From: Alphaproteobacteria bacterium
GTDB lineage: Bacteria > Pseudomonadota > Alphaproteobacteria > Ferrovibrionales > Ferrovibrionaceae
Length of the DNA stretch: 64,000 nt
Direction of reading: 5' to 3'
Assembly: GCA_947473805.1 (NCBI GenBank)
Contig: CANJGB010000016.1
Span: forward strand, 16,642-80,641
In this document: piece by piece, positions 16,631-25,863 of the stretch
Numbering within the stretch: position 1 is the first letter of the stretch
Layout of the letters: every line of letters starts with the position of its first letter
Made by a program: the position numbers and the translations under genes
Notes under the pieces: model-generated
The model's database searches: none
What the model saw: only the letters and a program-made list of their open reading frames with translations
What the model was told of the DNA's origin: nothing

Positions 16631-17086
16631 ATGATCACTTACGAAGACCTTCCCCCCGGCACGATCCTGGAAATGGGTCCGAAAACGGTGACCAAGGACG
16701 ACATCGTGCGCTTCGCCAAACGTTACGACCCGATGCCGTTCCATCTGGACGAGACGGCGGCCAGGGAATCGATTTTCGGTGAGATCTGCGCCTCAGGCTG
16801 GCACGTCGCGGGCATGTGCATGCGGATGATCGTGGATGGCTTCCTGAGCAAGGCGGATTCGCGCGGTGGCGCCGGTATCGACGAGTTGCGCTGGCTGAAG
16901 CCGGTTTTTCCGGGCGACGAATTGCGAGTGAAGTGCACCGTACTGGGCGCACGTATCTCGCAGAGCCGGCCGGACATGGGACTGATCAACTTCAGCTGGG
17001 AATTGTTCGATCAGAACGACACGCTGAAGATGAAGATGCGGTCGACAGGCCTGGTCGGCTTGCGCGGCAAGGCGCCGGCGCAATGA
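16631..17086 (+). CDS. MaoC-like hydratase (first of pair)
   Basis: The 151-residue hot-dog protein matches MaoC-type enoyl-CoA hydratases: 'YDPMPFHLDETAARESIFGE' with the catalytic Asp and His, 'GEICASGWHVAGMC' and 'LRWLKPVFPGDELRV'. Members hydrate 2-enoyl-CoA esters. The stop overlaps the start of the second MaoC gene by 4 bases (ATGA), so the two may form a heterodimer, as occurs in related two-chain MaoC enzymes. Catalytic class is firm, substrate unknown. Confidence 0.9.
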   Translation: MITYEDLPPGTILEMGPKTVTKDDIVRFAKRYDPMPFHLDETAARESIFGEICASGWHVAGMCMRMIVDGFLSKADSRGGAGIDELRWLKPVFPGDELRVKCTVLGARISQSRPDMGLINFSWELFDQNDTLKMKMRSTGLVGLRGKAPAQ

Positions 17087-17532
17087 ACTACTGGGAGGAT
17101 ATCGAAATCGGCCTGACCATCGACCTTGGCACGCACTATTGCGAACCGGGCGAGGTCATTGCCTATGCGCGGGAGTTCGATCCGCAATTCTTCCATCTGG
17201 ATGAGGCCCGCGCGAAGCAGACCATGTTCGGCGGCCTGATCGCCAGCGGCTGGTATACGGCATCAAGCATGAGCCGAATGATGGGCGACCGCATGGCGAC
17301 GCGCTTCAGGGTCGCCACGTCGCCGGGCTTCGATGACCTGCGCTGGCACAAGCCGGTCTATCCGGGCGACACGCTGAGCGGTACGATCACGTTCACGGAG
17401 AAGAAGCCGTCGTCCAAGCGGCCCGAGATCGGCAGCGCGAAATTTCGCGGCGAAATGCTGAACCAGAAGAGAGAACTTGTCATGTCGGTAGTCCACATTG
17501 CCCTATTCTGGCGGCACCCCGCCGCCTCATAA
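17083..17532 (+). CDS. MaoC-like hydratase (second of pair)
   Basis: The 149-residue protein is a paralogue of the preceding gene: 'FDPQFFHLDEARAKQTMFGG', 'GLIASGWYTASSMSRMM' and 'LRWHKPVYPGDTLSGTI'. The hydratase Asp-His pair is present in both copies, so both chains could be active. It is translationally coupled to the first copy and followed 15 bases later by a dienelactone hydrolase gene, which completes a three-gene operon. Confidence 0.9.
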   Translation: MNYWEDIEIGLTIDLGTHYCEPGEVIAYAREFDPQFFHLDEARAKQTMFGGLIASGWYTASSMSRMMGDRMATRFRVATSPGFDDLRWHKPVYPGDTLSGTITFTEKKPSSKRPEIGSAKFRGEMLNQKRELVMSVVHIALFWRHPAAS

Positions 17533-17547
17533 ATACAGGAGGAAGCC

Positions 17548-18219
17548 ATGGGTGAAACGGTACAGATCAAGGCCGCCGACGGGCACGTGTTCGACGTCTA
17601 TCGCGCCGCGCCCAAGGGCAAACCGCGGGGCGCCATCGTCACGATCATGGAGATTTTTGGCGTCAACGGGCACATCCGCAGCGTGGCCGACGGCTTCACC
17701 GCCGAGGGCTATGTGGCACTGGCGCCGGCGATCTACGACCGGGTGCAGCGGGGTGCCGACCTCGGCTACGAAGGCGCCGATTTCGAGAAGGGCCGCGAAC
17801 TGCGCGGCAAGGTGCAATGGGATTGGGTTGTCGCCGACGTCACCGCGACGGTGAAGGTCGCCAGCGAGGCTGGAAATGTGGGCATTGTCGGCTATTGCTA
17901 TGGCGGAGGTATCGTCCAGGCCGCGGCCTGCCGGGTGCCAGGCCTGTCGGCGGCGGTCGGCTATTACGGCGGACCATGGGCGGAGCTGGTGAACGAAGCC
18001 CCGCAATGCCCAGTGCTGATGCACTTCGCGGCGGCCGACAAGCACATCCCGCTGACGCTCGCCGCCGAGTACAAGAAGAAGCACCCGCAGACCGTGGTGC
18101 ACGTCCACGACGCCGATCACGGCTTCTCGTGCGACCAGCGGCCAGCGGTCTATGACGCCTATGCGCACTACCGCGCGCGGGCGCAGACGATGGGCTTCTT
18201 CGCCGCGACGCTGGATTAG
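17548..18219 (+). CDS. Dienelactone hydrolase family protein
   Basis: The 223-residue alpha/beta hydrolase has the DLH signature: 'AIVTIMEIFGVNGHIRSVAD', the nucleophile elbow 'GIVGYCYGGGIVQ' with Cys, 'AADKHIPL' with the catalytic Asp region, and 'DADHGFSCDQRP' with His. Such enzymes open lactones in the ortho-cleavage of aromatics or act on other esters. A GGAGGA site precedes the ATG. The end overlaps the phosphagen kinase end by 4 bases, tail to tail. Confidence 0.92.
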   Translation: MGETVQIKAADGHVFDVYRAAPKGKPRGAIVTIMEIFGVNGHIRSVADGFTAEGYVALAPAIYDRVQRGADLGYEGADFEKGRELRGKVQWDWVVADVTATVKVASEAGNVGIVGYCYGGGIVQAAACRVPGLSAAVGYYGGPWAELVNEAPQCPVLMHFAAADKHIPLTLAAEYKKKHPQTVVHVHDADHGFSCDQRPAVYDAYAHYRARAQTMGFFAATLD

Positions 18220-18788
18220 CTGGCCCTGGCCAGCGATTTTTCCAGATCGATCAGTTTTACCGCGCCTTCAAGACATTCCTGCAGGCATTGAACCTCGCTT
18301 GGACCGAGCCGGCGCTTGTTCGAGATATCGTAGATATCGTCCGAGACAGCGGAATGTTCTCCGGCCGTGCCCCGCACCGCCAGATGATACTGCGCGCATA
18401 TCGCATAGAATTCCGGGCTTCTTCCGGAACGCGGCAGCCTGATGTGGAAACTGACCCGCAAGCCGGTGCCGAGATTGGTCGGACAGGACGACAGATAGCC
18501 ATATTCGCCGGAATGCTGGAACGTAAGCCTCCGGCCCACGACCGCCATGGCCGCGCACAGTCGCGTGAACACCGCGGCAATGTCCGCGCCGCGCTGAATC
18601 GAAATGAAGCGTAGATGATCCTCTTCATTGATCCAGGAAAAGAAGGTGCGCGCCGCGCTGGCAAAAACGCCCCGGCCAGCCGGCCAGTTCCGGTTGAGGC
18701 CAGCGGCATCCTGGAAGCGGTCGCCCCGCTTGAAGATGTGGTTGTGCAGCGGCGGCAGTCCGTCCGCGTCATCGCTCAGGCGGCTCAT
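18216..18788 (-). CDS. Arginine (phosphagen) kinase, C-terminal part after an in-frame amber codon
   Basis: These 190 residues are the catalytic C-terminal domain of an ATP:guanido phosphotransferase. Present are 'FSWINEEDHLRFIS' (NEEDH at 54-58), 'SSCPTNLGTGLR' with the reactive Cys102, 'VRGTAGEHS' with the second catalytic Glu144, and the family ending 'YDISNKRRLGPSEVQC'. The frame is exactly that of the upstream part: TAG at 18789-18791 is directly followed by this ATG. An AGGAG word lies 11 bases upstream of the ATG, so restart is conceivable. Read through, the whole would be 355 residues, the normal length of arginine kinase. Most likely a recently damaged gene; a split enzyme or stop-codon readthrough is the alternative. 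Confidence 0.9.
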   Translation of the reverse strand: MSRLSDDADGLPPLHNHIFKRGDRFQDAAGLNRNWPAGRGVFASAARTFFSWINEEDHLRFISIQRGADIAAVFTRLCAAMAVVGRRLTFQHSGEYGYLSSCPTNLGTGLRVSFHIRLPRSGRSPEFYAICAQYHLAVRGTAGEHSAVSDDIYDISNKRRLGPSEVQCLQECLEGAVKLIDLEKSLARAS

Positions 18789-19283
18789 CTAGCTATACTC
18801 TCCTGCGAGATCGCCGGAGAAGGCGGCAAAGGCACCTTTAGCCTGGCGCTCGACTTCAAGATTTGTCTCGTATGTTGCCGTTGGCCGCAGGCCGTGGCCC
18901 GATAAATTCCGGGCCACGCGAATCCGCGTCGAGAGGACATACCGGCCGCCAATATCTGGATTGGCGGGTTGAAAGTCTGTCGCCTCGAGGCTGCTGTGCT
19001 GCACATCGCCAACACGAAAACCAGGATGGCAATCCGCAATCACTGGCGCAAATAGCGGAGCGAAAGCGCTGTAGCTGTGAGCGTCGCCGGCATAGAGCCC
19101 AACCTCGCTGTCCGTGTTCGCTATGCCAGAGCGGATACAATCGTGCAGGCTCACGCCATTACTTGTCTCGCGGTCTTTAAGCTGCACCCAGACATCGCGC
19201 GTCAAATATTTCTTGAGCAGCGCATGGTTGCTCGGCGCAAACGCAGGAAATTGCTGTTCGATGGGGGCGACCTTCTGGTCCAC
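18789..19283 (-). CDS. Arginine (phosphagen) kinase, N-terminal part, ends at in-frame amber codon
   Basis: These 164 residues hold the small helical domain and the start of the catalytic domain of arginine kinase. 'SNGVSLHDCIRSGIANTDSE' and 'VGLYAGDAHSYSAFAPLFAP' match the guanidino-specificity loop of arginine kinases, and 'GGRYVLSTRIRVARNLSG' is the first ATP-binding strand with its Arg residues. The frame stops at TAG (18791-18789) after 'GDLAGEYS', where intact homologues continue with 'YPL'. Phosphagen kinases buffer ATP by making phosphoarginine and are rare in bacteria. The gene follows the VOC gene by 34 bases, at the end of the mtnP-apt group. Confidence 0.9.
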   Translation of the reverse strand: MDQKVAPIEQQFPAFAPSNHALLKKYLTRDVWVQLKDRETSNGVSLHDCIRSGIANTDSEVGLYAGDAHSYSAFAPLFAPVIADCHPGFRVGDVQHSSLEATDFQPANPDIGGRYVLSTRIRVARNLSGHGLRPTATYETNLEVERQAKGAFAAFSGDLAGEYS

Positions 19284-19317
19284 GCGGTGAAATCACCAAG
19301 ACAACGTCGAATACCGC

Positions 19318-20163
19318 CTACAGTGCCCGGTCAATGAATTCTGCAACCACACCATTGGCGCGGGCAGGCGCAACGCTGATTGTATGGTCCAATGCACGGA
19401 CGAATGGGACGCCATTAGCCTCCAGCACCAGGGCCGTCCGCGCGAGGTCGGCGGTGCGAAAGGTCAGGGTTGCCGCCTGGCCCGCGCTATCATCCATCTC
19501 GGGGTGGATGGACTCAGCCTCCTCGGATGGCATCAGGACTAGGGCATTGGCGCCGGAAATCACCGTCAGGGTACTGTCGGTCAGATTGCAGCTGCCCTCG
19601 CCGAATAACTGGGTGCACAGCGGCAACAGGGCCGGTGGATCCGGCGCCACTACGGTGATAGCAGAAAGGTCGATCACGCCATTCGGATGCACCAGCCAGT
19701 CGTCGCGGCGGATCAGTTCGGGCGTCAAATGCGCAGTCAGGAACAACGGCAGGACGGGCAATATGCCCTCGGCCATGTGGACAAGCGAGAAGCGCGGCAA
19801 GACCGTGCCTTCGGGCAGTTCCAGTTCGCGCGCCAGGTCCTGGTCCCTCGCCCTGATGCCCGCCGCTCGCAGGCTAGCCACCGTGGCGGCGGAATCAGCG
19901 ATGCCATAGGCAAGGCCCAGCAGCCCTTCGCCGCCCTCGCGCAGGCGCTGGTCCAGGCCGGCGACGAACTGGGTCGCATCGACCACGCCAAGGAGTTCGA
20001 CGTAGTTCGCGCCGAACATGATGCAGTAATTGGCGGTTCCCCAGCCGATATGCTTGCCGCGTGGCGTGACGACAAAGCCGAGCCGGCGCCAGGTATCGCG
20101 CGACGCCTCCAGGTCGTTTACGCCGACTATTGCGTGGTCAAAGCCAGTTATACCGTGGGCCAC
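19318..20163 (-). CDS. VOC superfamily (glyoxalase-like) protein
   Basis: The 281-residue protein begins with a classic VOC module 'GFDHAIVGVNDLEASRDTWR' and 'LGFVVTPRGKHIGWGTANYC', and has a second diverged module from about residue 150. It resembles the glyoxalase_3/VOC proteins of about 280-300 residues annotated in many proteobacteria. Metal-binding His and Glu residues appear partly kept ('FDHAIVG', 'YVELLG'). The gene starts 4 bases after apt, so it is in the mtnP-apt operon. Substrate is unknown. Confidence 0.85.
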   Translation of the reverse strand: MAHGITGFDHAIVGVNDLEASRDTWRRLGFVVTPRGKHIGWGTANYCIMFGANYVELLGVVDATQFVAGLDQRLREGGEGLLGLAYGIADSAATVASLRAAGIRARDQDLARELELPEGTVLPRFSLVHMAEGILPVLPLFLTAHLTPELIRRDDWLVHPNGVIDLSAITVVAPDPPALLPLCTQLFGEGSCNLTDSTLTVISGANALVLMPSEEAESIHPEMDDSAGQAATLTFRTADLARTALVLEANGVPFVRALDHTISVAPARANGVVAEFIDRAL

Positions 20164-20167
20164 TTGT

Positions 20168-20698
20168 CTAGTGCCCCTCGAAGGCGCACAGCGTGAGCAC
20201 CTTCACGCCCATGGCCTCGATACGCTTGCGTCCGCCGATTTCCGGCAGGTCGATGATGAAAGAGCAACCGATCACGTCGCCGCCCAGGCGGCGGATCAGC
20301 TTGATCGCAGCCTGGGCCGTGCCACCGGTGGCGATGAGGTCGTCGACCAGCAGCACCTGCTCGCCCGGCTTGACGGCATCGACATGGATTTCGACCACGT
20401 CCTCGCCATATTCCAGCGCGTAGGTCTCACCGATCGTCTTAAACGGCAGCTTGCCCTTCTTGCGGATTGGCACGAAGCCAGTGGCCAGCTGGTGCGCCAC
20501 CGCGCCGCCCAGGATGAAACCGCGCGATTCGATACCGGCCACCTTGTCGATGCGCACGCCCGCATGGGCCTGGACCAGCTCGTCCACGGTCTTGCGGAAG
20601 CCACGTGCGTCCTGCAGCAGGGTGGTGATGTCGCGAAACATGATCCCCGGCTTTGGATAGTCCGTAATGGTGCGGATCCGATCCTTGACGTGTTCCAT
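20168..20698 (-). CDS. apt: Adenine phosphoribosyltransferase
   Basis: Apt converts adenine and PRPP to AMP. The 176-residue protein carries '[19 protein letters not shown]', '[20 protein letters not shown]', the hood '[19 protein letters not shown]' and the PRPP loop '[17 protein letters not shown]'. Its start overlaps the mtnP stop by 1 base, so adenine released by MtnP goes directly to Apt in a salvage pair. PRPP comes from the Prs encoded at 11907. Confidence 0.97.
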   Translation of the reverse strand: MEHVKDRIRTITDYPKPGIMFRDITTLLQDARGFRKTVDELVQAHAGVRIDKVAGIESRGFILGGAVAHQLATGFVPIRKKGKLPFKTIGETYALEYGEDVVEIHVDAVKPGEQVLLVDDLIATGGTAQAAIKLIRRLGGDVIGCSFIIDLPEIGGRKRIEAMGVKVLTLCAFEGH

Positions 20699-21636
20699 CA
20701 GGACACCCGTCCCGCGATTACCCGCAATTTCTTCAGGAATTTCGGATTGCGCGAATCCGGAGACGTGATCAGCGCATTGGTCAGCGCACGGTCACAGCCA
20801 TGCGGGCAAGTGTGCGGCCGGTCACCCAGGCGGGGCGCCGCATCGGCCACAAGGCCGCGCGCCTTGTCGGCATTTTCCAGCAGGACCTTGATCACCGCCG
20901 TCACCTCGACATGCTCGTGGTCGGGATGCCAGCAGTCGAAATCGGTCACCATGGCGACGGTGGCATAGCAGAGCTCTGCCTCGCGCGCGAGCTTCGCTTC
21001 GGGCATGTTGGTCATGCCGATCACCGAACAGCCCCACGAGCGGTATAGGAAGCTTTCCGCCTGGGTCGAGAATTGCGGCCCCTCCATCACCATATAGGTG
21101 CCGCCCCGGTGGACAGGAATACCCAGCGCACGGGCCGAGTCTTCCAACACGTCGCCAAGGCGTCGGCAAACAGGGTGGCCCATCGAAACGTGCGCCACCA
21201 TGCCGGGGCCGAAGAAGCTCTTGGCTCGTGCAAACGTGCGGTCAATAAACTGATCGACCACGACGAAGGTACCTGGTGGCAGTTCCTCTCGCAGTGAGCC
21301 GCAGGCGGAGAGCGAAAGCACATCGGTACAGCCTGCCTGTTTCAACGCAGCGATGTTGGCGCGGTAGTTAATGTCGCTCGGCGACAGGGCGTGGCCCGGC
21401 CCATGGCGTGGAACGAACACAAGCTGCACATCGCCAATGCGGCCGTACATGAGCGGACCGGAGGGATCCCCCCACGGCGTCTTCACCTTGACCCGGCGGG
21501 TATCGGCAAGGCCGGGAATGTCGTAGATGCCGCTACCGCCGATCACGCCGACAATGGCTTTGGGCGTCCATTTGGGGGCAGCGGGCACGCGGCGCTTCGC
21601 CGAAGTCTTCGATTTTGCCTTGGTCTTGGCAGCCAT
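20698..21636 (-). CDS. mtnP: S-methyl-5'-thioadenosine phosphorylase
   Basis: MtnP cleaves methylthioadenosine (from polyamine and other SAM-dependent pathways) to adenine and methylthioribose 1-phosphate. The 312-residue protein has '[17 protein letters not shown]', '[20 protein letters not shown]', '[16 protein letters not shown]' and '[20 protein letters not shown]', the substrate-binding hallmark. A Lys/Ser-rich 24-residue N-terminal extension precedes the core. It opens the mtnP-apt-VOC-kinase group, 117 bases after the bc1 operon. Confidence 0.96.
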   Translation of the reverse strand: MAAKTKAKSKTSAKRRVPAAPKWTPKAIVGVIGGSGIYDIPGLADTRRVKVKTPWGDPSGPLMYGRIGDVQLVFVPRHGPGHALSPSDINYRANIAALKQAGCTDVLSLSACGSLREELPPGTFVVVDQFIDRTFARAKSFFGPGMVAHVSMGHPVCRRLGDVLEDSARALGIPVHRGGTYMVMEGPQFSTQAESFLYRSWGCSVIGMTNMPEAKLAREAELCYATVAMVTDFDCWHPDHEHVEVTAVIKVLLENADKARGLVADAAPRLGDRPHTCPHGCDRALTNALITSPDSRNPKFLKKLRVIAGRVS

Positions 21637-21701
21637 GAGTCTCCCCGATATTCCTGTGCGAGGATTTCACCACCAAACTGGCAAAGGGTCCAAGAAGCAA
21701 A

Positions 21702-21725
21702 TGGGGCGCACCGAAGTGCGCCCCA
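21702..21725 (-). terminator. Terminator of the petABC operon
   Basis: On the minus strand TGGGGCGCAC pairs with GTGCGCCCCA across the stable UUCG tetraloop (10-base stem, 21725-21702), followed by TTTGCTTCTT. It lies 28 bases after the cytochrome c1 stop and separates petABC from mtnP. Confidence 0.8.
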
Positions 21726-21753
21726 GATAGATGGCCGGCTATGCCGATGTCGT

Positions 21754-22512
21754 CTAGTGCAGGTCGGCCCAGACGCGGCGCTTCACGCCGTAGAACAGGA
21801 ACGACATGATTACCAGGAAGATGATGACCTTAAGGCCCATGGCATGGCGGGCCTCCAATTTGGGCTCGGCCGCCCACATCAGGAACGCGGAGACGTCACG
21901 CGACATCTGGTCAACCGTCGGCTTGGTGCCATCCTCATACGAAACCTGGCCCTCGGAAGCGATCGGCTGCGGCATCGCGATGATGTGGCCGGGGAAGTAC
22001 TTGTTGTAATTACCGCCCTCCGGCACCTGCACGTCGGCCGGCGCTTTTTCATATCCGGTCAGGAGGGCGTGGATGTAATCAGCGCCACCATTACGGGCCT
22101 TGGCCATCAATGACAGATCCGGCGGCGCCTTGCCGTTATTGGCGGCCGCAGCTGCCTTGCTGTTCGCATAGGGCGACTTGAAGCGGTCCGACGGCAAGGC
22201 AGGACGCTGGAACATCTCGCCATCATCGTTCGGGCCGGCAGTGACCTCGTTCGCCGCTGCGATCGCCTTTACCTCGGCCTCGGTGAAACCGATATCGGCG
22301 AGATTGCGATACGACACGTAGTGCATCGAATGGCAGGCGGCGCAAACTTCCTTGTAGACCTGAAAGCCGCGCTGAACTTCGCCGCGATCGAACGTGCCAA
22401 ACGCGCCATTGAAGCTCCACTTCAGCTTCGGCAGCTCTGGTCCGCCTTCCGCCGCGTAAGCGGGCGCGGCAATGGCAAGAGCGGCGACAGTCGCGAAAAC
22501 AATCCTGAGCAT
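21754..22512 (-). CDS. petC: Cytochrome c1 of the bc1 complex
   Basis: The 252-residue precursor has a signal peptide 'MLRIVFATVAALAIAAPAYA', the haem motif 'CAACH' in 'KEVCAACHSMHYVSYRNLAD', an axial Met in 'IAMPQPI' and a C-terminal anchor 'LKVIIFLVIMSFLFYGVKRR'. It accepts electrons from the Rieske protein and passes them to soluble or membrane cytochrome c. A much longer open frame exists upstream, but it runs antisense-like into petB; the start at 22512 gives the signal peptide and follows the petB stop by 5 bases. Confidence 0.96.
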   Translation of the reverse strand: MLRIVFATVAALAIAAPAYAAEGGPELPKLKWSFNGAFGTFDRGEVQRGFQVYKEVCAACHSMHYVSYRNLADIGFTEAEVKAIAAANEVTAGPNDDGEMFQRPALPSDRFKSPYANSKAAAAANNGKAPPDLSLMAKARNGGADYIHALLTGYEKAPADVQVPEGGNYNKYFPGHIIAMPQPIASEGQVSYEDGTKPTVDQMSRDVSAFLMWAAEPKLEARHAMGLKVIIFLVIMSFLFYGVKRRVWADLH

Positions 22513-22517
22513 CGGAA

Positions 22518-23777
22518 CTACTCCTTCGCCGGCGCGGCAACCGCCGCGGCTGGCTTGCCGCCACCTAGAACCGGTTCGGAAATCGACTTGGGCAGCGGCA
22601 AAGGGCGCTCCCAGAAACCGATAACCGGCAACAGGATCAGGAAGTGGATGAAGTAGTAGGCAGTGCCAATACGGCCGAGGATGAGCCAGATGCCCTCGGG
22701 CGGCTTGCCGCCGCACACGAGCAGCAGCACGCAGTCGGCGATGAAGACGTAGAAGAACACCTTGAACACCGGACGGAACCGCGCGGACCGAACCCGGCTG
22801 GTGTCCAGCCAAGGCAGGACGAACAGCAGCAGGATGGAGCCGAACATCGCCAGCACGCCGAACAGCTTGTCCGGGATCGAGCGCAGGATCGCGTAGAACG
22901 GCAGGAAGTACCATTCGGGGACGATATGCGCCGGGGTCACCAGCGGGTTTGCCTCGATATAATTGTCCACCTCGCCCAACATATTGGGCGCGTAGAACAC
23001 CAGCGCCGAGAAGAAAATCAGGAACACGGCGATGCCGAACAGATCCTTCACCGTGTAGTACGGATGGAACGGGATCTTGTCCTGCGGACCATTGGCGTCG
23101 ATACCGAGCGGGTTGTTCGAGCCATGCTGGTGCAGGGCCAGGATGTGCAGCACGACCACCGCCGCAATCGCGAACGGCAGCAGGTAGTGCAGCGAGAAGA
23201 ACCGGTTCAGGGTCGGGTTATCGACCGAGAAGCCGCCCCAGAGCAGGGTGACGATATAGTCGCCAACCACCGGAATGGCAGAGAACAGATTGGTGATGAC
23301 GGTGGCGCCCCAGAAGCTCATCTGGCCCCACGGCAGCACATAGCCCATGAACGCGGTCGCCATCATCAGGAGGAAGATGATGATGCCAAGGAACCACAGC
23401 ACTTCGCGCGGGCTCTTGTACGAACCGAAGTAAAGGCCGCGGAAAATGTGGATATAGACGACCACGAAGAACATCGACGCGCCATTGGCGTGGACGTAGC
23501 GCAGCAGCCAACCGTAGTTGACGTCGCGCATGATGTGTTCGACCGAGGCGAACGCCAGATCAACGTGTGGCGTATAGTGCATCGCCAACACGATGCCGGT
23601 GACGATCTGGATAACCAAGCAGAGGCCGGCGAGCGAGCCGAAGTTCCACCAGTAATTGAGGTTCCTTGGGGTCGGATAACCGGTACCGACCATGTCGTCG
23701 AGGATGGTGAAGATCGGCAGGCGATAATCGATCCAGCCGATAATGCCCTTGTTGAACTTACTGTGAATGCCGGACAT
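22518..23777 (-). CDS. petB: Cytochrome b of the bc1 complex
   Basis: The 419-residue membrane protein has eight hydrophobic helices. Haem ligands are in '[19 protein letters not shown]'-type and '[19 protein letters not shown]' segments, quinol-oxidising motif '[16 protein letters not shown]' is intact, and '[17 protein letters not shown]' forms the cd helix. Quinol is oxidised at the outer site and quinone reduced at the inner. I chose the ATG at 23777 ('[11 protein letters not shown]') because further upstream sequence belongs to petA in another frame. It lies 14 bases after petA. Confidence 0.97.
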   Translation of the reverse strand: MSGIHSKFNKGIIGWIDYRLPIFTILDDMVGTGYPTPRNLNYWWNFGSLAGLCLVIQIVTGIVLAMHYTPHVDLAFASVEHIMRDVNYGWLLRYVHANGASMFFVVVYIHIFRGLYFGSYKSPREVLWFLGIIIFLLMMATAFMGYVLPWGQMSFWGATVITNLFSAIPVVGDYIVTLLWGGFSVDNPTLNRFFSLHYLLPFAIAAVVVLHILALHQHGSNNPLGIDANGPQDKIPFHPYYTVKDLFGIAVFLIFFSALVFYAPNMLGEVDNYIEANPLVTPAHIVPEWYFLPFYAILRSIPDKLFGVLAMFGSILLLFVLPWLDTSRVRSARFRPVFKVFFYVFIADCVLLLVCGGKPPEGIWLILGRIGTAYYFIHFLILLPVIGFWERPLPLPKSISEPVLGGGKPAAAVAAPAKE

Positions 23778-23791
23778 GCCCCCGCTCCCCC

Positions 23792-24343
23792 TCAGCCGAT
23801 CTTGACGCGCGTGTCGTTGAGGAAGGCGTATTGCGGGACTTCGAGATTTCTCGGCGCCGGCCCCTTCCTGATGCGGCCCGACGTGTCGTAGTGCGAACCG
23901 TGACAGGGACAGAACCAGCCCTTGTAGTCGCCCTGGAAGGCCAACGGCACGCAACCCAGATGGGTGCAGACACCCAAGGTGATCAGCCACTCCGCCTTCT
24001 TAACGCGGTCCGCGTCTTTCTGCGGATCGGGCAGGCTGGCGGTGTCGTCGCGCCGGGCAGCGTCGATCTCCGCCTCGGTGCGGTGGCGCACGAAGACGGG
24101 CTTGCCACGCCACAATACGGTGATGGCCTGGCCGGCCTGGACCTTCGAGATGTCGACCTCGGTGGACGACAGGGCCAGAACGTCAGCGGAGGGGTTCATC
24201 TGGTGCACGAAGGGCCAGATTGCCGCCGCAACGCCGACAGCTGTGAAAGCACCTGCCGCAATCGTCAGGAAGTCGCGACGCACGACGCCGTCAGCGCCGC
24301 CGTTCGAACCGCTTGTGGCCATGAAATCCCCAAAAGTGCGCAA
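23792..24343 (-). CDS. petA: Ubiquinol-cytochrome c reductase Rieske iron-sulfur subunit
   Basis: The 183-residue protein has a twin-arginine signal '[17 protein letters not shown]' that also serves as membrane anchor, and the two Rieske cluster boxes 'CTHLGC' and 'CPCHGSHYD' that bind the 2Fe-2S centre. A second ATG at 24322 ('MATSGSN') is an alternative start. It is the first gene of the petABC operon and is divergent from trmL; the 122-base gap holds both promoters. Confidence 0.97.
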   Translation of the reverse strand: MRTFGDFMATSGSNGGADGVVRRDFLTIAAGAFTAVGVAAAIWPFVHQMNPSADVLALSSTEVDISKVQAGQAITVLWRGKPVFVRHRTEAEIDAARRDDTASLPDPQKDADRVKKAEWLITLGVCTHLGCVPLAFQGDYKGWFCPCHGSHYDTSGRIRKGPAPRNLEVPQYAFLNDTRVKIG

Positions 24344-24465
24344 AATCGAAGGCCTGAGTTTTTCTCACTATAATCTTGCGATGTCCAGCATTTCGCCAGT
24401 TTTATGCGACAGCTTGCCGCACCGCAGCAAAAATCCAATTCCTCCATTCAAGCCAATGATTTGAG

Positions 24466-24927
24466 ATGCACCTCGCCCTATACCAGCCTGACCTGCCACC
24501 GAACGTGGGGACGCTGATTCGCTTGGGCGCCTGCCTTGGCGTTCCGGTCCATATAATTGAACCCTGTGGCTTCCCGTTTTCGTTGCAGGCCGTACGCCGG
24601 TCCGCCCTGGACTACGCCGAACATGCCGACATTTCGGCCTACAGATCGTGGGAGACGTTCTGCGACACGCGCCCAAGGGGCCGACTCGTGCTGCTGAGCA
24701 CCAAGGCGAGCATGCCCTATACCGCCTTTGCCTTTGCGCCCGATGACCTGCTGATGGTGGGGCGCGAAACCGCCGGGGTGCCCGAGGACGTGGCCGCATC
24801 GGCCGATGCCCGCGTCCTGATCCCGATGCGCCCGGGTTTGCGCTCCATCAATGTCGCCATCGCAGCCGGCATGGTATTGGGCGAGGCACTACGCCAAACC
24901 GGCGGCTTCACCACACCTTATATATAA
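24466..24927 (+). CDS. trmL: tRNA (cytidine(34)-2'-O)-methyltransferase
   Basis: TrmL methylates the wobble base 34 of some leucine tRNAs. The 153-residue SPOUT protein has '[20 protein letters not shown]', '[15 protein letters not shown]', '[15 protein letters not shown]' and the knot end '[20 protein letters not shown]'. The gene is followed 11 bases later by hemF with a clear ribosome site at its end. Confidence 0.95.
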   Translation: MHLALYQPDLPPNVGTLIRLGACLGVPVHIIEPCGFPFSLQAVRRSALDYAEHADISAYRSWETFCDTRPRGRLVLLSTKASMPYTAFAFAPDDLLMVGRETAGVPEDVAASADARVLIPMRPGLRSINVAIAAGMVLGEALRQTGGFTTPYI

Positions 24928-24938
24928 GGAGTTTAGGT

Positions 24939-25799
24939 TTGCCCGTTTCCGACCAGACCGAATCGCGCAAGGCCGAAGCGGCCGCCTGGTTCCTCAGCCT
25001 CCGAGACCGTATCTGCGCCGCCTTCGAGGCGCTGGAAGATGAACTGGACGCCGGGCCACATGCCGGCCTTCCGGCGGGACGATTCGAACGTCGGGCCTGG
25101 GACCGGCCTGGCGGTGGCGGCGGAACGATGAGTTTGATGCATGGCCGGGTGTTCGAGAAGGTCGGCGTCAACATCTCGACCGTACACGGAGAATTCTCGG
25201 CAGACTTCCGCAAACAAATTCCCGGTGCATCGGAGGATGGACGCTTTTGGGCGAGCGGAATTTCGCTTGTCGCCCACATGCGCAGCCCGAAAGTTCCGGC
25301 GGTCCACATGAACACCCGCCACATCGTGACGACGCAGGGATGGTTCGGCGGCGGCGCGGACCTGACACCGATGGTGCCAGTGGATGCGGACACAAAAATA
25401 TTCCACGACGCGTTCCGGGAGTCGTGTGACCGCCATGACCCGACCTATTACCCGCGGTTCAAGAAATGGTGCGACGAATACTTCTTCCTGCCGCATCGCA
25501 ACGAGCCCCGGGGAGTAGGCGGGATTTTCTATGACCATGTCGACAGCGGCGATTGGGCAAATGACTTTGCTTTCACCAAGGACGTCGGCCTCGCCTTTCT
25601 TGACGTCTATCCCCGAATCGTCAGACGACACCTGAACGAGACCTGGACCCCGGCCGACCGCGAACACCAATTGCAGCGTCGTGGGAGGTATGTGGAGTTC
25701 AACCTGCTCTATGACCGGGGCACGACGTTCGGTCTCAAGACCGGCGGCAATGTCGAGGCGATCCTGATGTCGCTGCCACCCGAGGTGAAATGGCCCTGA
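24939..25799 (+). CDS. hemF: Oxygen-dependent coproporphyrinogen III oxidase
   Basis: HemF decarboxylates coproporphyrinogen III to protoporphyrinogen IX with oxygen, in haem synthesis for the bc1 complex among others. The 286-residue length is typical. Motifs are '[21 protein letters not shown]'-like '[20 protein letters not shown]', '[19 protein letters not shown]', '[12 protein letters not shown]', '[18 protein letters not shown]' and '[19 protein letters not shown]'. The start is TTG at 24939 with AAGGAG upstream (24926-24932). An aerobic lifestyle is implied. Confidence 0.96.
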   Translation: MPVSDQTESRKAEAAAWFLSLRDRICAAFEALEDELDAGPHAGLPAGRFERRAWDRPGGGGGTMSLMHGRVFEKVGVNISTVHGEFSADFRKQIPGASEDGRFWASGISLVAHMRSPKVPAVHMNTRHIVTTQGWFGGGADLTPMVPVDADTKIFHDAFRESCDRHDPTYYPRFKKWCDEYFFLPHRNEPRGVGGIFYDHVDSGDWANDFAFTKDVGLAFLDVYPRIVRRHLNETWTPADREHQLQRRGRYVEFNLLYDRGTTFGLKTGGNVEAILMSLPPEVKWP

Positions 25800-25863
25800 C
25801 TTAAGGGTTGCGCGCACCTATCATCGCGGCATTCAGCGCCAAGGTATCGACAGGGAGAAGAAG

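Noticed and set aside
18789..18791. Amber codon as pyrrolysine or selenocysteine site
   Set aside because: Selenocysteine uses UGA, not UAG. No pyl genes are in view, and pyrrolysine is not expected in this group.
22513..22914. N-terminal extension of cytochrome c1 by 134 residues
   Set aside because: It overlaps cytochrome b in another frame, and the internal ATG at 22512 gives a perfect signal peptide.
22644..23891. A 415-residue plus-strand frame antisense to cytochrome b
   Set aside because: Rich in His, Glu and Gln with no domain. The bc1 gene on the other strand is beyond doubt.
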